NCBI RefSeq assembly: GCF_001278755.1
Contig: NZ_CP012601.1
Span: 620,001-684,000, forward strand
DNA length: 64,000 nt
Source of the DNA: Bacillus sp. FJAT-22090
Lineage (GTDB): Bacteria > Bacillota > Bacilli > Bacillales_A > Planococcaceae
Direction of reading: 5' to 3'
The notes beneath the pieces were generated by a model. That model saw nothing but the letters and a program-made list of their open reading frames with translations. It was not told the DNA's origin and ran no database searches. Within the stretch, counting starts at the first letter, position 1. Each line of letters begins with the position of its first letter. The position numbers were made by a program, and so were the translations under genes. Below, in pieces: positions 1 to 9,636 of the stretch.

Positions 1-1
1 T

Positions 2-1252
2 GATAATCGTCTTGGTGGGGATGACTTTGACCAAGTAATAATGGATTATTTAGTTCAAGAATTCAAAAAAGATAATGGTGTTGACTTATCTCAAGATAAA
101 ATGGCTGTTCAACGTCTAAAAGACGCTGCAGAAAAAGCGAAAAAAGACTTGTCAGGTGTAACATCTACACAAATCTCTCTTCCTTTCATTACTGCAGGGG
201 AAGCTGGACCACTTCACTTAGAAGTAACAATGACTCGTGCAAAATTTGATGATTTAACAGCTCATTTAGTAGAGCGTACAATGGTACCTACTCGTCAAGC
301 GCTAAAAGATGCTGGTCTAAATTCATCTCAAATTGATAAAGTTATTCTTGTAGGTGGTTCTACTCGTATTCCTGCTGTACAAGATGCAATTAAAAAAGAA
401 ACTGGTAAAGAACCACATAAAGGTGTTAACCCAGATGAAGTAGTAGCAATGGGTGCTGCTGTTCAAGGTGGAGTATTAACTGGAGATGTGAAAGACGTTG
501 TTCTTCTTGACGTTACACCTCTTTCATTAGGTATTGAAACAATGGGTGGGGTTTTCACAAAACTAATTGAACGTAATACAACAATCCCAACATCAAAATC
601 TCAAGTTTTCTCTACAGCTGCTGATAACCAACCTGCTGTTGATATTCATGTTTTACAAGGTGAACGTCCAATGGCGACAGATAACAAAACACTTGGTCGA
701 TTCCAACTTGCGGATATTCCACCAGCACCACGTGGAGTTCCACAAATTGAAGTAACATTTGATATCGATAAAAACGGTATCGTAAATGTTAAAGCAAAAG
801 ATTTAGGAACACAAAAAGAACAAAACATTACAATTCAATCTAATTCTTCACTTTCCGATGAAGAGATTGAACGTATGGTAAAAGAAGCAGAAGCAAATGC
901 AGAAGCAGATAAAGCTCGTAAAGAAGAAGCAGAAGTTAAAAATGAAGCAGATCAACTAGTATTCATGACAGAAAAAACATTAAAAGATCTAGAAGATAAA
1001 GTATCTGAAGAAGAGAAAAAATCTGCCGAAGATGCAAAAGAAGAGTTAAAAGCAGCATTAGAAGCTGGTAACTTAGAAGACATTAAAACTAAAAAAGATA
1101 AATTAAACGAAATCGTTCAACAACTTACAATGAAACTTTACGAACAAGCACAAGCAGAAGCTGCTAATGCAGGTCAAGCAGATAGCGGTCAAGCTGACGA
1201 TGGTGTAGTAGATGCTGAATTTGAAGAAGTAAAAGACGATAAAGATAAGTAA
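2..1252 (+). CDS. dnaK: DnaK (Hsp70) chaperone, 5' end outside window
   Basis: ATP-dependent Hsp70 chaperone that binds exposed hydrophobic segments of unfolded cytosolic proteins and cycles with DnaJ and GrpE. The reading frame is already open at base 2, so only about the last 416 residues are present. Visible are the end of the nucleotide-binding domain (LGGDDFD, then [14 protein letters not shown]), the interdomain linker ([14 protein letters not shown]), the substrate-binding beta-sandwich, and a helical lid rich in Glu and Lys. The tail [12 protein letters not shown] is typical of bacterial DnaK. dnaJ follows 170 bp downstream on the same strand, as in the hrcA-grpE-dnaK-dnaJ operon of Bacilli; hrcA and grpE would lie upstream of the window. 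Confidence 0.98.
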   Translation, partial: DNRLGGDDFDQVIMDYLVQEFKKDNGVDLSQDKMAVQRLKDAAEKAKKDLSGVTSTQISLPFITAGEAGPLHLEVTMTRAKFDDLTAHLVERTMVPTRQALKDAGLNSSQIDKVILVGGSTRIPAVQDAIKKETGKEPHKGVNPDEVVAMGAAVQGGVLTGDVKDVVLLDVTPLSLGIETMGGVFTKLIERNTTIPTSKSQVFSTAADNQPAVDIHVLQGERPMATDNKTLGRFQLADIPPAPRGVPQIEVTFDIDKNGIVNVKAKDLGTQKEQNITIQSNSSLSDEEIERMVKEAEANAEADKARKEEAEVKNEADQLVFMTEKTLKDLEDKVSEEEKKSAEDAKEELKAALEAGNLEDIKTKKDKLNEIVQQLTMKLYEQAQAEAANAGQADSGQADDGVVDAEFEEVKDDKDK

Positions 1253-1284
1253 GACCAGATAGACAAGTAATGTAAGTGGTGGGG

Positions 1285-1320
1285 AAAAGTCAAAGACCGA
1301 ATTCGGCTTTGGCTTTTCTT
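1285..1320 (+). terminator. Hairpin between dnaK and dnaJ
   Basis: An 11-bp near-perfect stem (AAAAGTCAAAG against CTTTGGCTTTT) encloses a CCGAATTCGG palindrome and is followed by a short T-rich run. It may be a partial terminator or processing site that lowers dnaJ relative to dnaK. It is weak as a full terminator because the U-tract is interrupted. Confidence 0.5.
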
Positions 1321-1421
1321 ACTGTTTAGCTTAGAAACGACAAATAAGTTTTTTGCTATTCGGATTTTGTCCATGTTACAATAATCTTTATGTGTAGGTT
1401 AACAGAGCAGGAGAGTGAACT

Positions 1422-2543
1422 ATGAATAAACGTGATTATTATGAAGTGCTTGGTTTATCAAAAAGTGCTTCACAAGATGAGATTAAAAAAGCATATCGTA
1501 AGCTTTCCAAACAATATCACCCTGATATTAATAAAGAAGCAAACGCAGAGGAAAAGTTTAAAGAGATTTCGGAAGCTTATGAAGTGTTAAGTGATGATCA
1601 AAAACGTGCGCAATATGATCAATTTGGTCATGCTGGTCCAAACCAAGGCTTTGGTGGTTTTGGTGGTGGAGCAGACGGTTTTGGCTTTGAAGATATTTTC
1701 AGTTCATTTTTTGGAGGGGGTGGCTCTCGCCGTCGTGATCCAAACGCTCCAAGAAAAGGAAATGACCTTCAATATTCTATGACCATCGAGTTTGAAGAAG
1801 CAGTTTTTGGTAAAGAAACAGAAATAGAAATTTCAAAAGAAGAAAATTGTGATACTTGCTCAGGTACTGGGGCAAAACCAGGAACACATCCAGAAACATG
1901 TACGCATTGTAATGGTGCAGGTCAAGTGAATGTGACCCAAGATACACCATTTGGCCGTATACAAACTAAACGCACATGTAATCACTGTCATGGAACTGGT
2001 AAGATGATTAAAGATAAATGTTCAACATGTCATGGAAAAGGTACTGTCAATAAACGCAAAAAAATTAAAGTCACAATTCCAGCCGGAGTTGATGATGGTC
2101 AACAACTTCGCGTAAGTGGTCAAGGGGAACCAGGTGTAAATGGTGGTCCTGCTGGAGACTTATATATTGTATTCCGTGTTAAAGCTGATCCTCGTTTCGA
2201 ACGAGATGGCGATGATATTTATTATGAATTACCATTAACTTATGCCCAAGCAGCTTTAGGTGATGAAATTGAAGTGCCTACTGTACAAGGGAAAGTGAAA
2301 TTAAAGATTCCGACAGGAACTCAATCACAAACGAAATTCCGTTTAAAAGGAAAAGGCGTGAAAAATGTTCATGGTTACGGAGTCGGAGATCAACACGTTA
2401 TCGTTAAAGTAATCACTCCTAAAAAATTGACAGAAAAACAAAAACAACTACTTCGTGAATTTGCTGAGATTAGTGGGGACATTCCAGAAGAGCAAGGTAG
2501 TTCGTTATTTGATAAAATAAAAAGAACGATAAAAGGTGAATAA
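1422..2543 (+). CDS. dnaJ: DnaJ (Hsp40) co-chaperone
   Basis: Co-chaperone that delivers substrates to DnaK and stimulates its ATPase. The 373 residues show the full type I layout: a J domain with the HPD tripeptide at residues 33-35, a Gly/Phe-rich linker (about 75-105), four CxxCxGxG zinc-binding repeats from Cys143 to about residue 207, and the C-terminal substrate-binding domains. An AGGAGAG ribosome binding site lies just before the ATG. Length is normal for the family. It sits downstream of dnaK, and its stop overlaps the upstream region of prmA, so the three may be co-transcribed. Confidence 0.98.
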   Translation: MNKRDYYEVLGLSKSASQDEIKKAYRKLSKQYHPDINKEANAEEKFKEISEAYEVLSDDQKRAQYDQFGHAGPNQGFGGFGGGADGFGFEDIFSSFFGGGGSRRRDPNAPRKGNDLQYSMTIEFEEAVFGKETEIEISKEENCDTCSGTGAKPGTHPETCTHCNGAGQVNVTQDTPFGRIQTKRTCNHCHGTGKMIKDKCSTCHGKGTVNKRKKIKVTIPAGVDDGQQLRVSGQGEPGVNGGPAGDLYIVFRVKADPRFERDGDDIYYELPLTYAQAALGDEIEVPTVQGKVKLKIPTGTQSQTKFRLKGKGVKNVHGYGVGDQHVIVKVITPKKLTEKQKQLLREFAEISGDIPEEQGSSLFDKIKRTIKGE

Positions 2544-2559
2544 AGGAGTTGTGCGCAGG

Positions 2560-3504
2560 GTGAAATGGTCTGAACTATCTATTCATACGACAATTGAAGC
2601 AGTAGACGCTGTGAGTAATATTTTGCATGAAGCTGGTGCGAGTGGGGTAGTCATTGAAGACTCAGAGGAATTAGTTAGAGAAAGAGAAGATCGATTCGGT
2701 GAAATCTATAATTTAAATCCAGAAGATTTCCCTGTTGACGGGGTTCGTGTAAAAGCTTATTTAGCAGAGACTAGCTTTCTATTAGAAACGGTAGAAGAGA
2801 TCAAGCTTGCGATTAATAACTTACAAAATTTTAATATCGATATTGGACACAATATTGTTACTGTGCAAGAAGTGGATGAGGAAGATTGGGCAACTGCTTG
2901 GAAAAAATACTATCATCCTGTAAAAATATCCAATCGATTTACAATCGTACCGACTTGGGAAGATTATGAACGAGTTAGTACAGATGAGTTAATAATTGAA
3001 TTAGATCCAGGAATGGCTTTTGGAACAGGTACTCACCCTACAACAGTTATGTGCCTTCAAGCTTTAGAAAAAACTGTCCAACCGAATTCAAAAGTGATAG
3101 ATGTAGGAACTGGGTCTGGGGTACTCTCAATTGGAGCAGCTAAACTTGGCGCAACATCTATACATGCACTTGATTTGGACGAAGTGGCTGTAGCTTCTGC
3201 AAAAGAAAATATCACAATTAATAATGTAGACCATGTGGTAAAGGTAACGCATGGTAATTTACTTGATAGTGTAAATGAGCAGGCAGATATTGTAGTTGCA
3301 AATATTTTAGCTGAAATTATTATGACGTTTACAGATGACGCCTTTTCTATTGTCAAAGATGGAGGCTTGTATATTACCTCAGGTATAATCTCTGCCAAAA
3401 AAGAAGATGTGAAAAATGCTTTGCAAAAATCTGGCTTTGAAATTGAAGAAGTGATGATGATGGAAGATTGGGTAACAATCATTTCAAAAAAACCGCTTCT
3501 ATAA
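2560..3504 (+). CDS. prmA: Ribosomal protein L11 methyltransferase PrmA
   Basis: SAM-dependent methyltransferase that trimethylates lysines and the N terminus of ribosomal protein L11. The SAM-binding motif [20 protein letters not shown] is intact near the middle, and the acceptor motif region contains NILAEII, the PrmA form of the NPPY-like loop. The start is taken as GTG at 2560 ([11 protein letters not shown]) because AAAGGAG at 2542-2548 is well placed for it and family members begin this way. An in-frame ATG at 2536 inside the dnaJ end and a GTG at 2551 are less likely. With this start the protein has 314 residues. It lies between dnaJ and rsmE in the conserved Bacillales order. Confidence 0.95.
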   Translation: MKWSELSIHTTIEAVDAVSNILHEAGASGVVIEDSEELVREREDRFGEIYNLNPEDFPVDGVRVKAYLAETSFLLETVEEIKLAINNLQNFNIDIGHNIVTVQEVDEEDWATAWKKYYHPVKISNRFTIVPTWEDYERVSTDELIIELDPGMAFGTGTHPTTVMCLQALEKTVQPNSKVIDVGTGSGVLSIGAAKLGATSIHALDLDEVAVASAKENITINNVDHVVKVTHGNLLDSVNEQADIVVANILAEIIMTFTDDAFSIVKDGGLYITSGIISAKKEDVKNALQKSGFEIEEVMMMEDWVTIISKKPLL

Positions 3505-3514
3505 GGAGATTGTT

Positions 3515-4255
3515 ATGCAACGTTATTTTACGGATGAACCAATAAATGATAATAATTTGATTACAATAACCGGCGAGGATGCGCATCATATGATACAAGT
3601 GATGCGCATGTCACCCGGAGATCAAGTATATGTAGTCGCGGAAAACTTTACTTATACGATGAAAATCATAGAGGGGACTTCAAAGGCAGTCGTTTTGCAA
3701 ATAGTCGATAAGCAAACTAGTTCAAACGAAATGCCTATTAAAGTTTCCATAGTATGTGGCTTACCTAAAGGTGATAAGTTAGAATTGATTTCTCAAAAAG
3801 CAACAGAACTTGGAATGCATACACTCTATCCATATGAAGCGAAAAGGTCAATTGTGAAATGGGACAAACAAAAAAACGAAAAGAAGCTCGTTCGTTTGCA
3901 AAAGATTGCGAAAGAAGCAGCTGAACAATCGCATCGTTCTAGAATACCAACTATACATAGCCCTATTAACTTAAATGAACTTTTAGAAATTGCCCAAAAA
4001 TACGATGTGAAGTTTGTTGCAGATGAAGAAGATGCAAAACACGAGCAACGTCAAAAGTTTGCTGAGCAATTAAAAAAGGTGTATGATAAAAAATCGATAC
4101 TTATTGTATTTGGTCCCGAAGGTGGATTAGATCGCTCTGAAGTAAAAGTCTTACTAGAAAATGATTTTCAACCAATTTCACTTGGACCAAGAATTTTAAG
4201 AACTGAAACTGCCCCGTTATATGCACTTGCTGCAATTTCCTATGAATATGAATGA
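3515..4255 (+). CDS. rsmE: 16S rRNA m3U1498 methyltransferase RsmE
   Basis: SPOUT-class methyltransferase that methylates N3 of U1498 in 16S rRNA of the small subunit. The 246 residues have an N-terminal PUA-like RNA-binding part (LITITGEDAHHMIQVMRM) and the C-terminal knotted SAM-binding fold, marked by GPEGGLDRSEV and by LGPRILRTETA, the hallmark of the family. AAGGAG precedes the ATG. It begins 10 bp after prmA and 15 bp before mtaB, so a shared transcript is likely. Confidence 0.96.
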   Translation: MQRYFTDEPINDNNLITITGEDAHHMIQVMRMSPGDQVYVVAENFTYTMKIIEGTSKAVVLQIVDKQTSSNEMPIKVSIVCGLPKGDKLELISQKATELGMHTLYPYEAKRSIVKWDKQKNEKKLVRLQKIAKEAAEQSHRSRIPTIHSPINLNELLEIAQKYDVKFVADEEDAKHEQRQKFAEQLKKVYDKKSILIVFGPEGGLDRSEVKVLLENDFQPISLGPRILRTETAPLYALAAISYEYE

Positions 4256-4270
4256 AAGAGGTGTAAGGAT

Positions 4271-5611
4271 ATGTCATCCGTAGCATTCCATACATTAGGC
4301 TGTAAAGTTAATCATTACGAAACAGAGGCTATATGGCAATTATTTAAAGAAAATGGTTATGAACGCACTGATTTTGAAAAACAATCAGATGTATATGTTA
4401 TCAATACTTGTACAGTAACTAATACAGGCGATAAAAAAAGTCGTCAAGTAATACGTCGAGCAATTCGTCAAAATCCTGATGCTGTAATCTGTGTTACTGG
4501 TTGTTATGCACAAACTTCACCAGCAGAGATAATGGCAATTCCTGGTGTAGATATTGTAGTGGGAACACAAGAACGAACAAAAATGCTAGATTATATTGAA
4601 CAATATAAGTCTGAACGAACTCCTATTAATGCAGTAGGAAACATAATGAAGAATCGAGTATATGAAGAGTTGGACGTCCCTTCATTCACAGATCGCACGC
4701 GTGCTTCCCTTAAAATACAGGAAGGCTGTAATAATTTTTGTACTTTTTGCATTATCCCATGGGCTCGTGGCCTCATGAGATCACGTAACCCAGAAGAAGT
4801 AGTTCACCAAGCTCAACAGCTAGTGGATGCAGGTTATTTAGAAATTGTATTAACAGGCATTCATACAGGTGGATATGGAGAAGATTTAAAAGATTATAAT
4901 TTGGCACAGCTTTTAAGAGACATTGAAAATAATGTAAAAGGATTAAAACGTCTTCGTATTAGTTCAATCGAAGCAAGCCAATTATCGGATGAAGTAATTG
5001 ATGTGTTGAGAGATTCAAAAATTGTTGTGAGACATTTGCATATCCCTATACAATCCGGTTCAGATACTGTTTTAAAAAGAATGCGTAGAAAATATACAAT
5101 GGAGTTTTTCGCAAATCGTTTAGACCGATTAAGAGAGGCTTTACCTGATTTAGCTATTACTTCTGATGTAATTGTAGGTTTTCCAGGTGAAACAGAAGAA
5201 GAATTTATGGAAACATATGATTTTATTCGTGACCAAAAATTCTCTGAACTTCATGTTTTCCCGTATTCTAAGCGGACAGGTACACCTGCTGCAAGAATGG
5301 AAGATCAAGTAGAAGAAGAAGTGAAGAATGAGCGTGTGCATCGTTTAATTACATTAAATGATCAACTTGCAGTAGAATATGCTTCTCGATTTGAAGGTGA
5401 AGTATTAGAGATTATCCCAGAAGAAAAATATAAATTGGATTCAGATTCAAATTTGTATGAAGGTTATACAGATAATTATTTAAAAGTTGTCATTCCTGGA
5501 TCTGAAGATTTGATTGGAAAATTAGTTCGTGTGAAAATTACAAAGGCTGGCTATCCTTATAACGAAGGACAATTTGTACGTGTGCTAGACCAAATAGAAG
5601 AGTTAGTATAA
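4271..5611 (+). CDS. mtaB: tRNA t6A37 methylthiotransferase MtaB
   Basis: Radical-SAM methylthiotransferase that converts t6A37 to ms2t6A in tRNAs reading ANN codons. The N-terminal UPF0004 domain carries the three cluster cysteines Cys11, Cys47 and Cys78. The radical-SAM CxxxCxxC is Cys153, Cys157, Cys160. A TRAM-like RNA-binding tail closes the 446-residue protein. The opening FHTLGCKVNHYE is characteristic of MtaB rather than MiaB. It ends the dnaK-side cluster and is followed by a strong terminator. Confidence 0.96.
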   Translation: MSSVAFHTLGCKVNHYETEAIWQLFKENGYERTDFEKQSDVYVINTCTVTNTGDKKSRQVIRRAIRQNPDAVICVTGCYAQTSPAEIMAIPGVDIVVGTQERTKMLDYIEQYKSERTPINAVGNIMKNRVYEELDVPSFTDRTRASLKIQEGCNNFCTFCIIPWARGLMRSRNPEEVVHQAQQLVDAGYLEIVLTGIHTGGYGEDLKDYNLAQLLRDIENNVKGLKRLRISSIEASQLSDEVIDVLRDSKIVVRHLHIPIQSGSDTVLKRMRRKYTMEFFANRLDRLREALPDLAITSDVIVGFPGETEEEFMETYDFIRDQKFSELHVFPYSKRTGTPAARMEDQVEEEVKNERVHRLITLNDQLAVEYASRFEGEVLEIIPEEKYKLDSDSNLYEGYTDNYLKVVIPGSEDLIGKLVRVKITKAGYPYNEGQFVRVLDQIEELV

Positions 5612-5613
5612 TA

Positions 5614-5648
5614 AAAAAAGTCAGTGAATTTTATCTCACTGGCTTTTT
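5614..5648 (+). terminator. Terminator after mtaB
   Basis: The stem AAGTCAGTGA/TCACTGGCTT (one G-U pair) with a short AT loop is followed by a run of T residues. It closes the dnaJ-prmA-rsmE-mtaB transcript. Confidence 0.85.
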
Positions 5649-5704
5649 TTCATAATCTCTATTATGATTAAGAGGTACGGACAACTGCCGAGAGGGGAAT
5701 ACAA

Positions 5705-6376
5705 ATGACACAAAATATTGCAGCATTAATTGATCATACATTATTAAAACAAAATGCTACAAAAGAACAGATTGAAAAATTATGTGAGGAAGCTAAAACA
5801 TATACATTTGCATCAGTATGTGTAAATCCTACTTGGGTTGAACTAAGCGCAAAACTTTTACAGGATAGTCCAGTTAAAGTATGTACAGTGATTGGGTTTC
5901 CACTAGGTGCAAGCACTACTGAAGTGAAAGCATTTGAAACAAAAAATGCAATTGAGAATGGTGCAGAAGAAATAGATATGGTTATAAATGTAGGTGCATT
6001 AAAAGATGCAGACTATGACTTTATCCAAAAAGATATCGCTGCAGTGGTAGAAGCAGCTAAAGGAAAAGCAATTGTGAAAGTTATTTTAGAAACTTGCTTA
6101 TTAACAAATGAAGAAATTGTAAAAGCAAGTGAAATATCTACAGCAGCTGGAGCAGACTTTGTAAAAACTTCTACCGGATTTTCAACTGGTGGAGCAACAG
6201 TTGAAGCTGTTAAACTTATGAGAGATACTGTTGGTCAAGACCTTGGTGTCAAGGCTTCTGGCGGTGTTCGTAGCCTAGAAGATTTACAAGCTATGGTGGA
6301 TGCAGGTGCTTCTAGAATTGGAGCAAGTTCAGGAGTAGAAATTATGCAAGGTCTAACAAGTAATTCTGATTATTAA
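5705..6376 (+). CDS. deoC: Deoxyribose-phosphate aldolase
   Basis: Class I aldolase that splits 2-deoxyribose 5-phosphate into glyceraldehyde 3-phosphate and acetaldehyde in deoxynucleoside breakdown. The 223-residue TIM barrel has the Schiff-base lysine Lys154 in VKTSTGFS, the second catalytic lysine Lys183 in GVKASGG, and Asp91 in [18 protein letters not shown] precedes the ATG. It stands alone between two terminators. In B. subtilis this position holds a Na/Pi cotransporter gene (yqeW) instead, while here a cotransporter of that type is found near 39 kb. Confidence 0.97.
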   Translation: MTQNIAALIDHTLLKQNATKEQIEKLCEEAKTYTFASVCVNPTWVELSAKLLQDSPVKVCTVIGFPLGASTTEVKAFETKNAIENGAEEIDMVINVGALKDADYDFIQKDIAAVVEAAKGKAIVKVILETCLLTNEEIVKASEISTAAGADFVKTSTGFSTGGATVEAVKLMRDTVGQDLGVKASGGVRSLEDLQAMVDAGASRIGASSGVEIMQGLTSNSDY

Positions 6377-6390
6377 TTTAGTTGTATGTA

Positions 6391-6419
6391 TTGACCATTT
6401 GTAAACAATACGATATAAT
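6391..6419 (+). promoter_or_regulatory. Sigma-A promoter of rpsU
   Basis: TTGACC at 6391-6396 and TATAAT at 6414-6419 are separated by exactly 17 bp. This is the clearest vegetative promoter in the window. Predicted transcription start is near 6426. Confidence 0.85.
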
Positions 6420-6424
6420 TTTTT

Positions 6425-6449
6425 AGTACATAACAACTGGTTATGTACT
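6425..6449 (+). promoter_or_regulatory. Perfect hairpin at the 5' end of the rpsU mRNA
   Basis: AGTACATAAC and GTTATGTACT form a perfect 10-bp stem with a 5-nt loop. Given the promoter just upstream, transcription would begin at or one base inside the stem, so the mRNA would start in a hairpin. The hairpin ends about 30 bases before the rpsU ATG and is not followed by a T run, so it is not a terminator. It could be a 5' stabiliser, an autoregulatory S21 site or a DNA operator. Confidence 0.6.
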
Positions 6450-6479
6450 TGACGTGTGTTCGGAGGGAGGGAAAGAGAG

Positions 6480-6653
6480 ATGTCAAAAACTGTCGTTCGC
6501 AAAAACGAATCGCTTGAAGATGCTCTTCGCCGCTTCAAACGTACTGTATCTAAAAGTGGTACAATTCAAGAGGTAAGAAAGCGCGAGTTTTATGAGAAGC
6601 CAAGCGTGAAACGTAAAAAGAAATCAGAAGCTGCACGTAAACGTAAGTGGTAA
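6480..6653 (+). CDS. rpsU: 30S ribosomal protein S21
   Basis: Small basic protein of the 30S subunit near the platform and anti-SD region. It has 57 residues, the normal length, beginning [21 protein letters not shown] and ending in a Lys/Arg-rich tail. ATG at 6480 is chosen because GGAGGG lies 9 bases upstream; an in-frame ATG at 6456 has no ribosome binding site. In B. subtilis yqeY follows directly; here a terminator and then nfeD follow, with no yqeY. Confidence 0.98.
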   Translation: MSKTVVRKNESLEDALRRFKRTVSKSGTIQEVRKREFYEKPSVKRKKKSEAARKRKW

Positions 6654-6715
6654 ATTAATCCCAACCATCCCTACGTTCAAAACACGTACATTATGATTAA
6701 AATTTACAAGTATGT

Positions 6716-6753
6716 AAACCGAGAAAATTTATTTTCTCGGTTTATTTTTTTTT
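6716..6753 (+). terminator. Terminator after rpsU
   Basis: A perfect 12-bp stem (AAACCGAGAAAA/TTTTCTCGGTTT) with a TTTA loop is followed by a run of T residues. The sigma-W promoter of the next operon overlaps its downstream edge. Confidence 0.92.
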
Positions 6754-6778
6754 GAAACTTTTTTCATTCTACTCCGTA
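6753..6778 (+). promoter_or_regulatory. Sigma-W type ECF promoter of the nfeD-floA operon
   Basis: TGAAAC at 6753-6758 and CGTA at 6775-6778 are separated by exactly 16 bp, the sigma-W consensus. In B. subtilis the orthologous yqeZ-yqfA-yqfB operon is known to be sigma-W dependent. The match here is by eye, but both elements and the spacing are exact. Confidence 0.8.
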
Positions 6779-6815
6779 AAGTATTATATACATATAGAAG
6801 AAGGGAGGTTTAAGG

Positions 6816-8144
6816 ATGAAATTGTTCCGATATATTACTTCAATTTGCTTATTGCTTTTATCATTTTTCATGATTGTTCCTTCTATTACTGCAGACGCTC
6901 CGAAAGTTTATAAAATTCCTGTATATAAAGAAGTTGAAAAAGGTTTATATGCTTTTTTAAAAAGATCCATTAATGATGCGGAAGAAGCAGGTGCAGATGC
7001 TATTATTTTTGAGATTAATACTCCTGGAGGATTTGTTGATTCTGCGGAAGATATTGTGAATTTACTTGACTCAACCTCTATTCGAAAAATAGCTTATATT
7101 AATTCACAAGCACTTTCAGCGGGAGCATATTTAGCACTACATACAGATGAAATATACATGTCTCCAAATGGGACGATGGGTGCGGCAGCTGTAATTGACG
7201 GCAGTGGAAATGCTGCAGATGTAAAAGCGAGAAGTGCATGGAAGGCTAAAATGATCAACGCAGCTAACCGAACAGGAAAAAATCCAATATATGCACAAGC
7301 GATGGCAGATGAAAGTGTTGACTTACCAGAGTTTAATGCTCCAAAAGGTGAATTGTTAACGCTTACCTCTGCAGATGCATTAAAAGTAAAGTACTCGAAT
7401 GGAACAGTTAGTTCAATGGAAGAATTACTAGAAGTGACGAAACTAGCGGATGCACAGATTATTGAAACGGAGCAAACGATTACTGAAACAATTGCTAGGT
7501 TCATTACTCACCCAATTATAGTACCTATTCTTTTATCTATTGCAAGCTTAGGACTAATAGTAGAGTTGTATTCTCCTGGTTTCGGTGTTGCTGGAACGAT
7601 GGGACTTGTATCATTAACACTTTTCTTTTTTGGACATTTAGTTGCAGGACTCGCTGGGTACGAAACGATTATCATTTTTGTTATTGGAGTAATCTTATTA
7701 ATTGCTGAATTCTTTTTGCCCGGAGGAATTAGTGGTATATTAGGGGCAGCTGCTATTATTACTAGTATAATACTAGCAGGAGGCAATATTGTACAAATGA
7801 GTATATCTGTTTTAATTGCTTTAACAGTAGCTATAGTGGGAATGGTGATTATAATGAAGTTTTTTGGTAAACAATTAAAAGTATTAAATAAAGTAATTCT
7901 CTCGGATGCTACAACTACTGAACAAGGGTATGTTTCCAATGTAAATAGACTTGAGTTAATTGGTAAAGTAGCAGTAACAATGACTCCCCTTAGACCTGCC
8001 GGAACGATACGTATAGGTGATGAGCGAATAGATGCAGTTTCTGATGGAAGTTTTGTAGAAAAAAACAAACAAGTTGTTATTATTAAAGTAGAGGGTTCTC
8101 GTATAGTTGTACGAGAAATATCTGAAGGGGAGGAAATAGAATGA
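6816..8144 (+). CDS. NfeD-family membrane serine protease (YqeZ-like)
   Basis: Membrane-bound ClpP-class protease of the NfeD/SppA type, thought to work with flotillins in membrane organisation and envelope stress. The 442 residues run as signal peptide (1-26), ClpP-like domain with the nucleophile Ser101 in [10 protein letters not shown] and a candidate general-base Lys near 143-145, about four membrane segments (235-345), and a C-terminal NfeD OB-fold (about 375-442). GGGAGG precedes the ATG. Its stop overlaps the floA start in an ATGA. The partner gene and upstream sigma-W promoter match the B. subtilis yqeZ locus. The role in antimicrobial-peptide resistance is inferred from that locus. 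Confidence 0.92.
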   Translation: MKLFRYITSICLLLLSFFMIVPSITADAPKVYKIPVYKEVEKGLYAFLKRSINDAEEAGADAIIFEINTPGGFVDSAEDIVNLLDSTSIRKIAYINSQALSAGAYLALHTDEIYMSPNGTMGAAAVIDGSGNAADVKARSAWKAKMINAANRTGKNPIYAQAMADESVDLPEFNAPKGELLTLTSADALKVKYSNGTVSSMEELLEVTKLADAQIIETEQTITETIARFITHPIIVPILLSIASLGLIVELYSPGFGVAGTMGLVSLTLFFFGHLVAGLAGYETIIIFVIGVILLIAEFFLPGGISGILGAAAIITSIILAGGNIVQMSISVLIALTVAIVGMVIIMKFFGKQLKVLNKVILSDATTTEQGYVSNVNRLELIGKVAVTMTPLRPAGTIRIGDERIDAVSDGSFVEKNKQVVIIKVEGSRIVVREISEGEEIE

Positions 8145-9142
8145 TTAGTGGAAGTATGATTTCTTTAATAATTGTAATCGTTCTGGCATTCATAGTGCTG
8201 TCTGTATTTTTTACATTTTTTCCAATCGCATTATGGATTTCAGCACTTGCTGCTGGAGTTAAAATTAGCATATTTACATTAGTAGGTATGAGGTTACGTC
8301 GAGTTATACCTTCTCGTATCGTAAATCCGCTTATTAAAGCACATAAAGCAGGTTTGAATGTTGCGATAAACCAGTTAGAAAGTCACTATTTAGCTGGTGG
8401 TAATGTTGACCGTGTAGTTAACGCATTAATCGCTGCTCACCGAGCGAACATTGCTTTAACATTTGAACGAGCGGCTGCAATTGACTTAGCTGGCCGTGAT
8501 GTTTTAGAAGCAGTACAAATGTCGGTAAATCCAAAAGTTATTGAAACTCCATTTATTGCAGGGGTTGCTATGAATGGTATCGAGGTAAAAGCAAAGGCTC
8601 GAATTACTGTGCGAGCAAACATTGACCGTTTAGTCGGGGGAGCTGGGGAAGAAACAATCGTAGCACGTGTAGGGGAAGGTATTATTAGTACGATCGGTTC
8701 CAGCACTAGTCATGAACGTGTTCTAGAAAACCCAGATTTAATTTCGCAAACGGTGTTAGCTAAAGGATTAGATTCAGGAACTGCATTTGAAATTCTATCG
8801 ATCGATATCGCGGACGTTGATATAGGCAAAAACATCGGTGCTGAACTTCAAACAGAGCAAGCGGAAGCAGATAAGAAAATTGCACAAGCTAAAGCAGAAG
8901 AACGTCGTGCAATGGCTGTAGCTTCTGAACAAGAGATGAAAGCGAAAGTAGTTGAAATGCGCTCGAAAGTAGTTGAAGCAGAAGCAGAAGTACCACTTGC
9001 AATGGCTGAAGCTTTGCGCGAAGGTAATATTGGTGTGATGGACTATATGAACTATAAAAATATTCAAGCAGACACTACGATGAGAGATTCCATAAGTAAA
9101 GTCGGAGGAGAAAAAACTTCTACGGATGAGTTGAAAGACTAA
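8141..9142 (+). CDS. floA: Flotillin-like protein FloA (YqfA)
   Basis: SPFH/band-7-like membrane scaffold that forms functional membrane microdomains. The 333 residues begin with a hydrophobic hairpin (about 4-50), followed by the SPFH domain ([20 protein letters not shown]) and a C-terminal Ala/Glu/Lys-rich coiled coil (about 235-290). Length and sequence match the FloA family. It overlaps nfeD by 4 bp (ATGA) and has its own GGGGAGG, so translational coupling is expected. Confidence 0.95.
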   Translation: MISGSMISLIIVIVLAFIVLSVFFTFFPIALWISALAAGVKISIFTLVGMRLRRVIPSRIVNPLIKAHKAGLNVAINQLESHYLAGGNVDRVVNALIAAHRANIALTFERAAAIDLAGRDVLEAVQMSVNPKVIETPFIAGVAMNGIEVKAKARITVRANIDRLVGGAGEETIVARVGEGIISTIGSSTSHERVLENPDLISQTVLAKGLDSGTAFEILSIDIADVDIGKNIGAELQTEQAEADKKIAQAKAEERRAMAVASEQEMKAKVVEMRSKVVEAEAEVPLAMAEALREGNIGVMDYMNYKNIQADTTMRDSISKVGGEKTSTDELKD

Positions 9143-9168
9143 GAAACAATGAATAGGAGGTTTTCTCC

Positions 9169-9585
9169 TTGGAAAGTATTATTGTCATCATTATAATGGC
9201 GATCATTAGTAGTTTGGTTGGAAAGAAAAAGAAGCCAGAGCAAAAGCCTGTCAAACAAACTCAACAACCAATGAAACCAGTAAAAGATAATCCGTTTAAG
9301 GATCTTGGCGATTTTGCAAAGGATTTTATGGATGAGCAAAAAAAACAATTGGATAGAAAGTCCCCAGAAGTAAAGAAGGCACCTGTCCTTGTTGAAAAAG
9401 TAGAACGAGAAGTTATGAGAAATCAGGGCAAACCTCGATCTACGGGTAGACTTTCCGTTCATCAGGAAAATAAGGAACAAAAAGTATCACAACCGGATAT
9501 TAATATAATTCCTAATTCCAAAGATGATTTAGTTAAAGCAATTGTGTTCTCTGAAATACTTGCACCACCAAAATCGAGAAGATAA
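9169..9585 (+). CDS. Small membrane-anchored protein (YqfB position)
   Basis: A 138-residue protein of unknown function beginning at TTG 9169 behind AGGAGG at 9155-9160. It has a single N-terminal hydrophobic segment (about 3-17) and then a long, hydrophilic, Lys/Gln/Pro-rich tail that looks largely disordered. It is third in the nfeD-floA transcript and precedes a strong terminator, the position of yqfB in the sigma-W operon of B. subtilis. Sequence alone does not show homology. A role in the NfeD-flotillin module is inferred only from context. Confidence 0.75.
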   Translation: MESIIVIIIMAIISSLVGKKKKPEQKPVKQTQQPMKPVKDNPFKDLGDFAKDFMDEQKKQLDRKSPEVKKAPVLVEKVEREVMRNQGKPRSTGRLSVHQENKEQKVSQPDINIIPNSKDDLVKAIVFSEILAPPKSRR

Positions 9586-9591
9586 CTCATG

Positions 9592-9636
9592 AACACCCCT
9601 TTACATGCATAAAATCATGTAAAGGGGTGTTTTTTT
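9592..9636 (+). terminator. Terminator of the nfeD-floA operon, containing the yqfC ribosome binding site
   Basis: A perfect 16-bp stem (AACACCCCTTTACATG/CATGTAAAGGGGTGTT) is followed by a T run. The 3' arm includes AAAGGGGTG, the only good ribosome binding site for the TTG start of yqfC at 9635. The hairpin therefore both ends the upstream operon and can bury the yqfC SD on any read-through mRNA. Confidence 0.9.

Noticed and set aside
3057..3482. Minus-strand open frame of 141 codons inside prmA
   Set aside because: Antisense shadow of a conserved enzyme with no start signals.
7094..8068. Two minus-strand open frames (136 and 186 codons) inside nfeD
   Set aside because: They are antisense to a well-supported gene, lack ribosome binding sites, and have Ser/Ile-rich sequence typical of antisense frames.
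9582..9615. Sigma-E promoter for yqfC with -10 CATAAAAT
   Set aside because: The hexamer lies in the terminator loop; the transcript would start within the SD, and no -35 is at the right distance.
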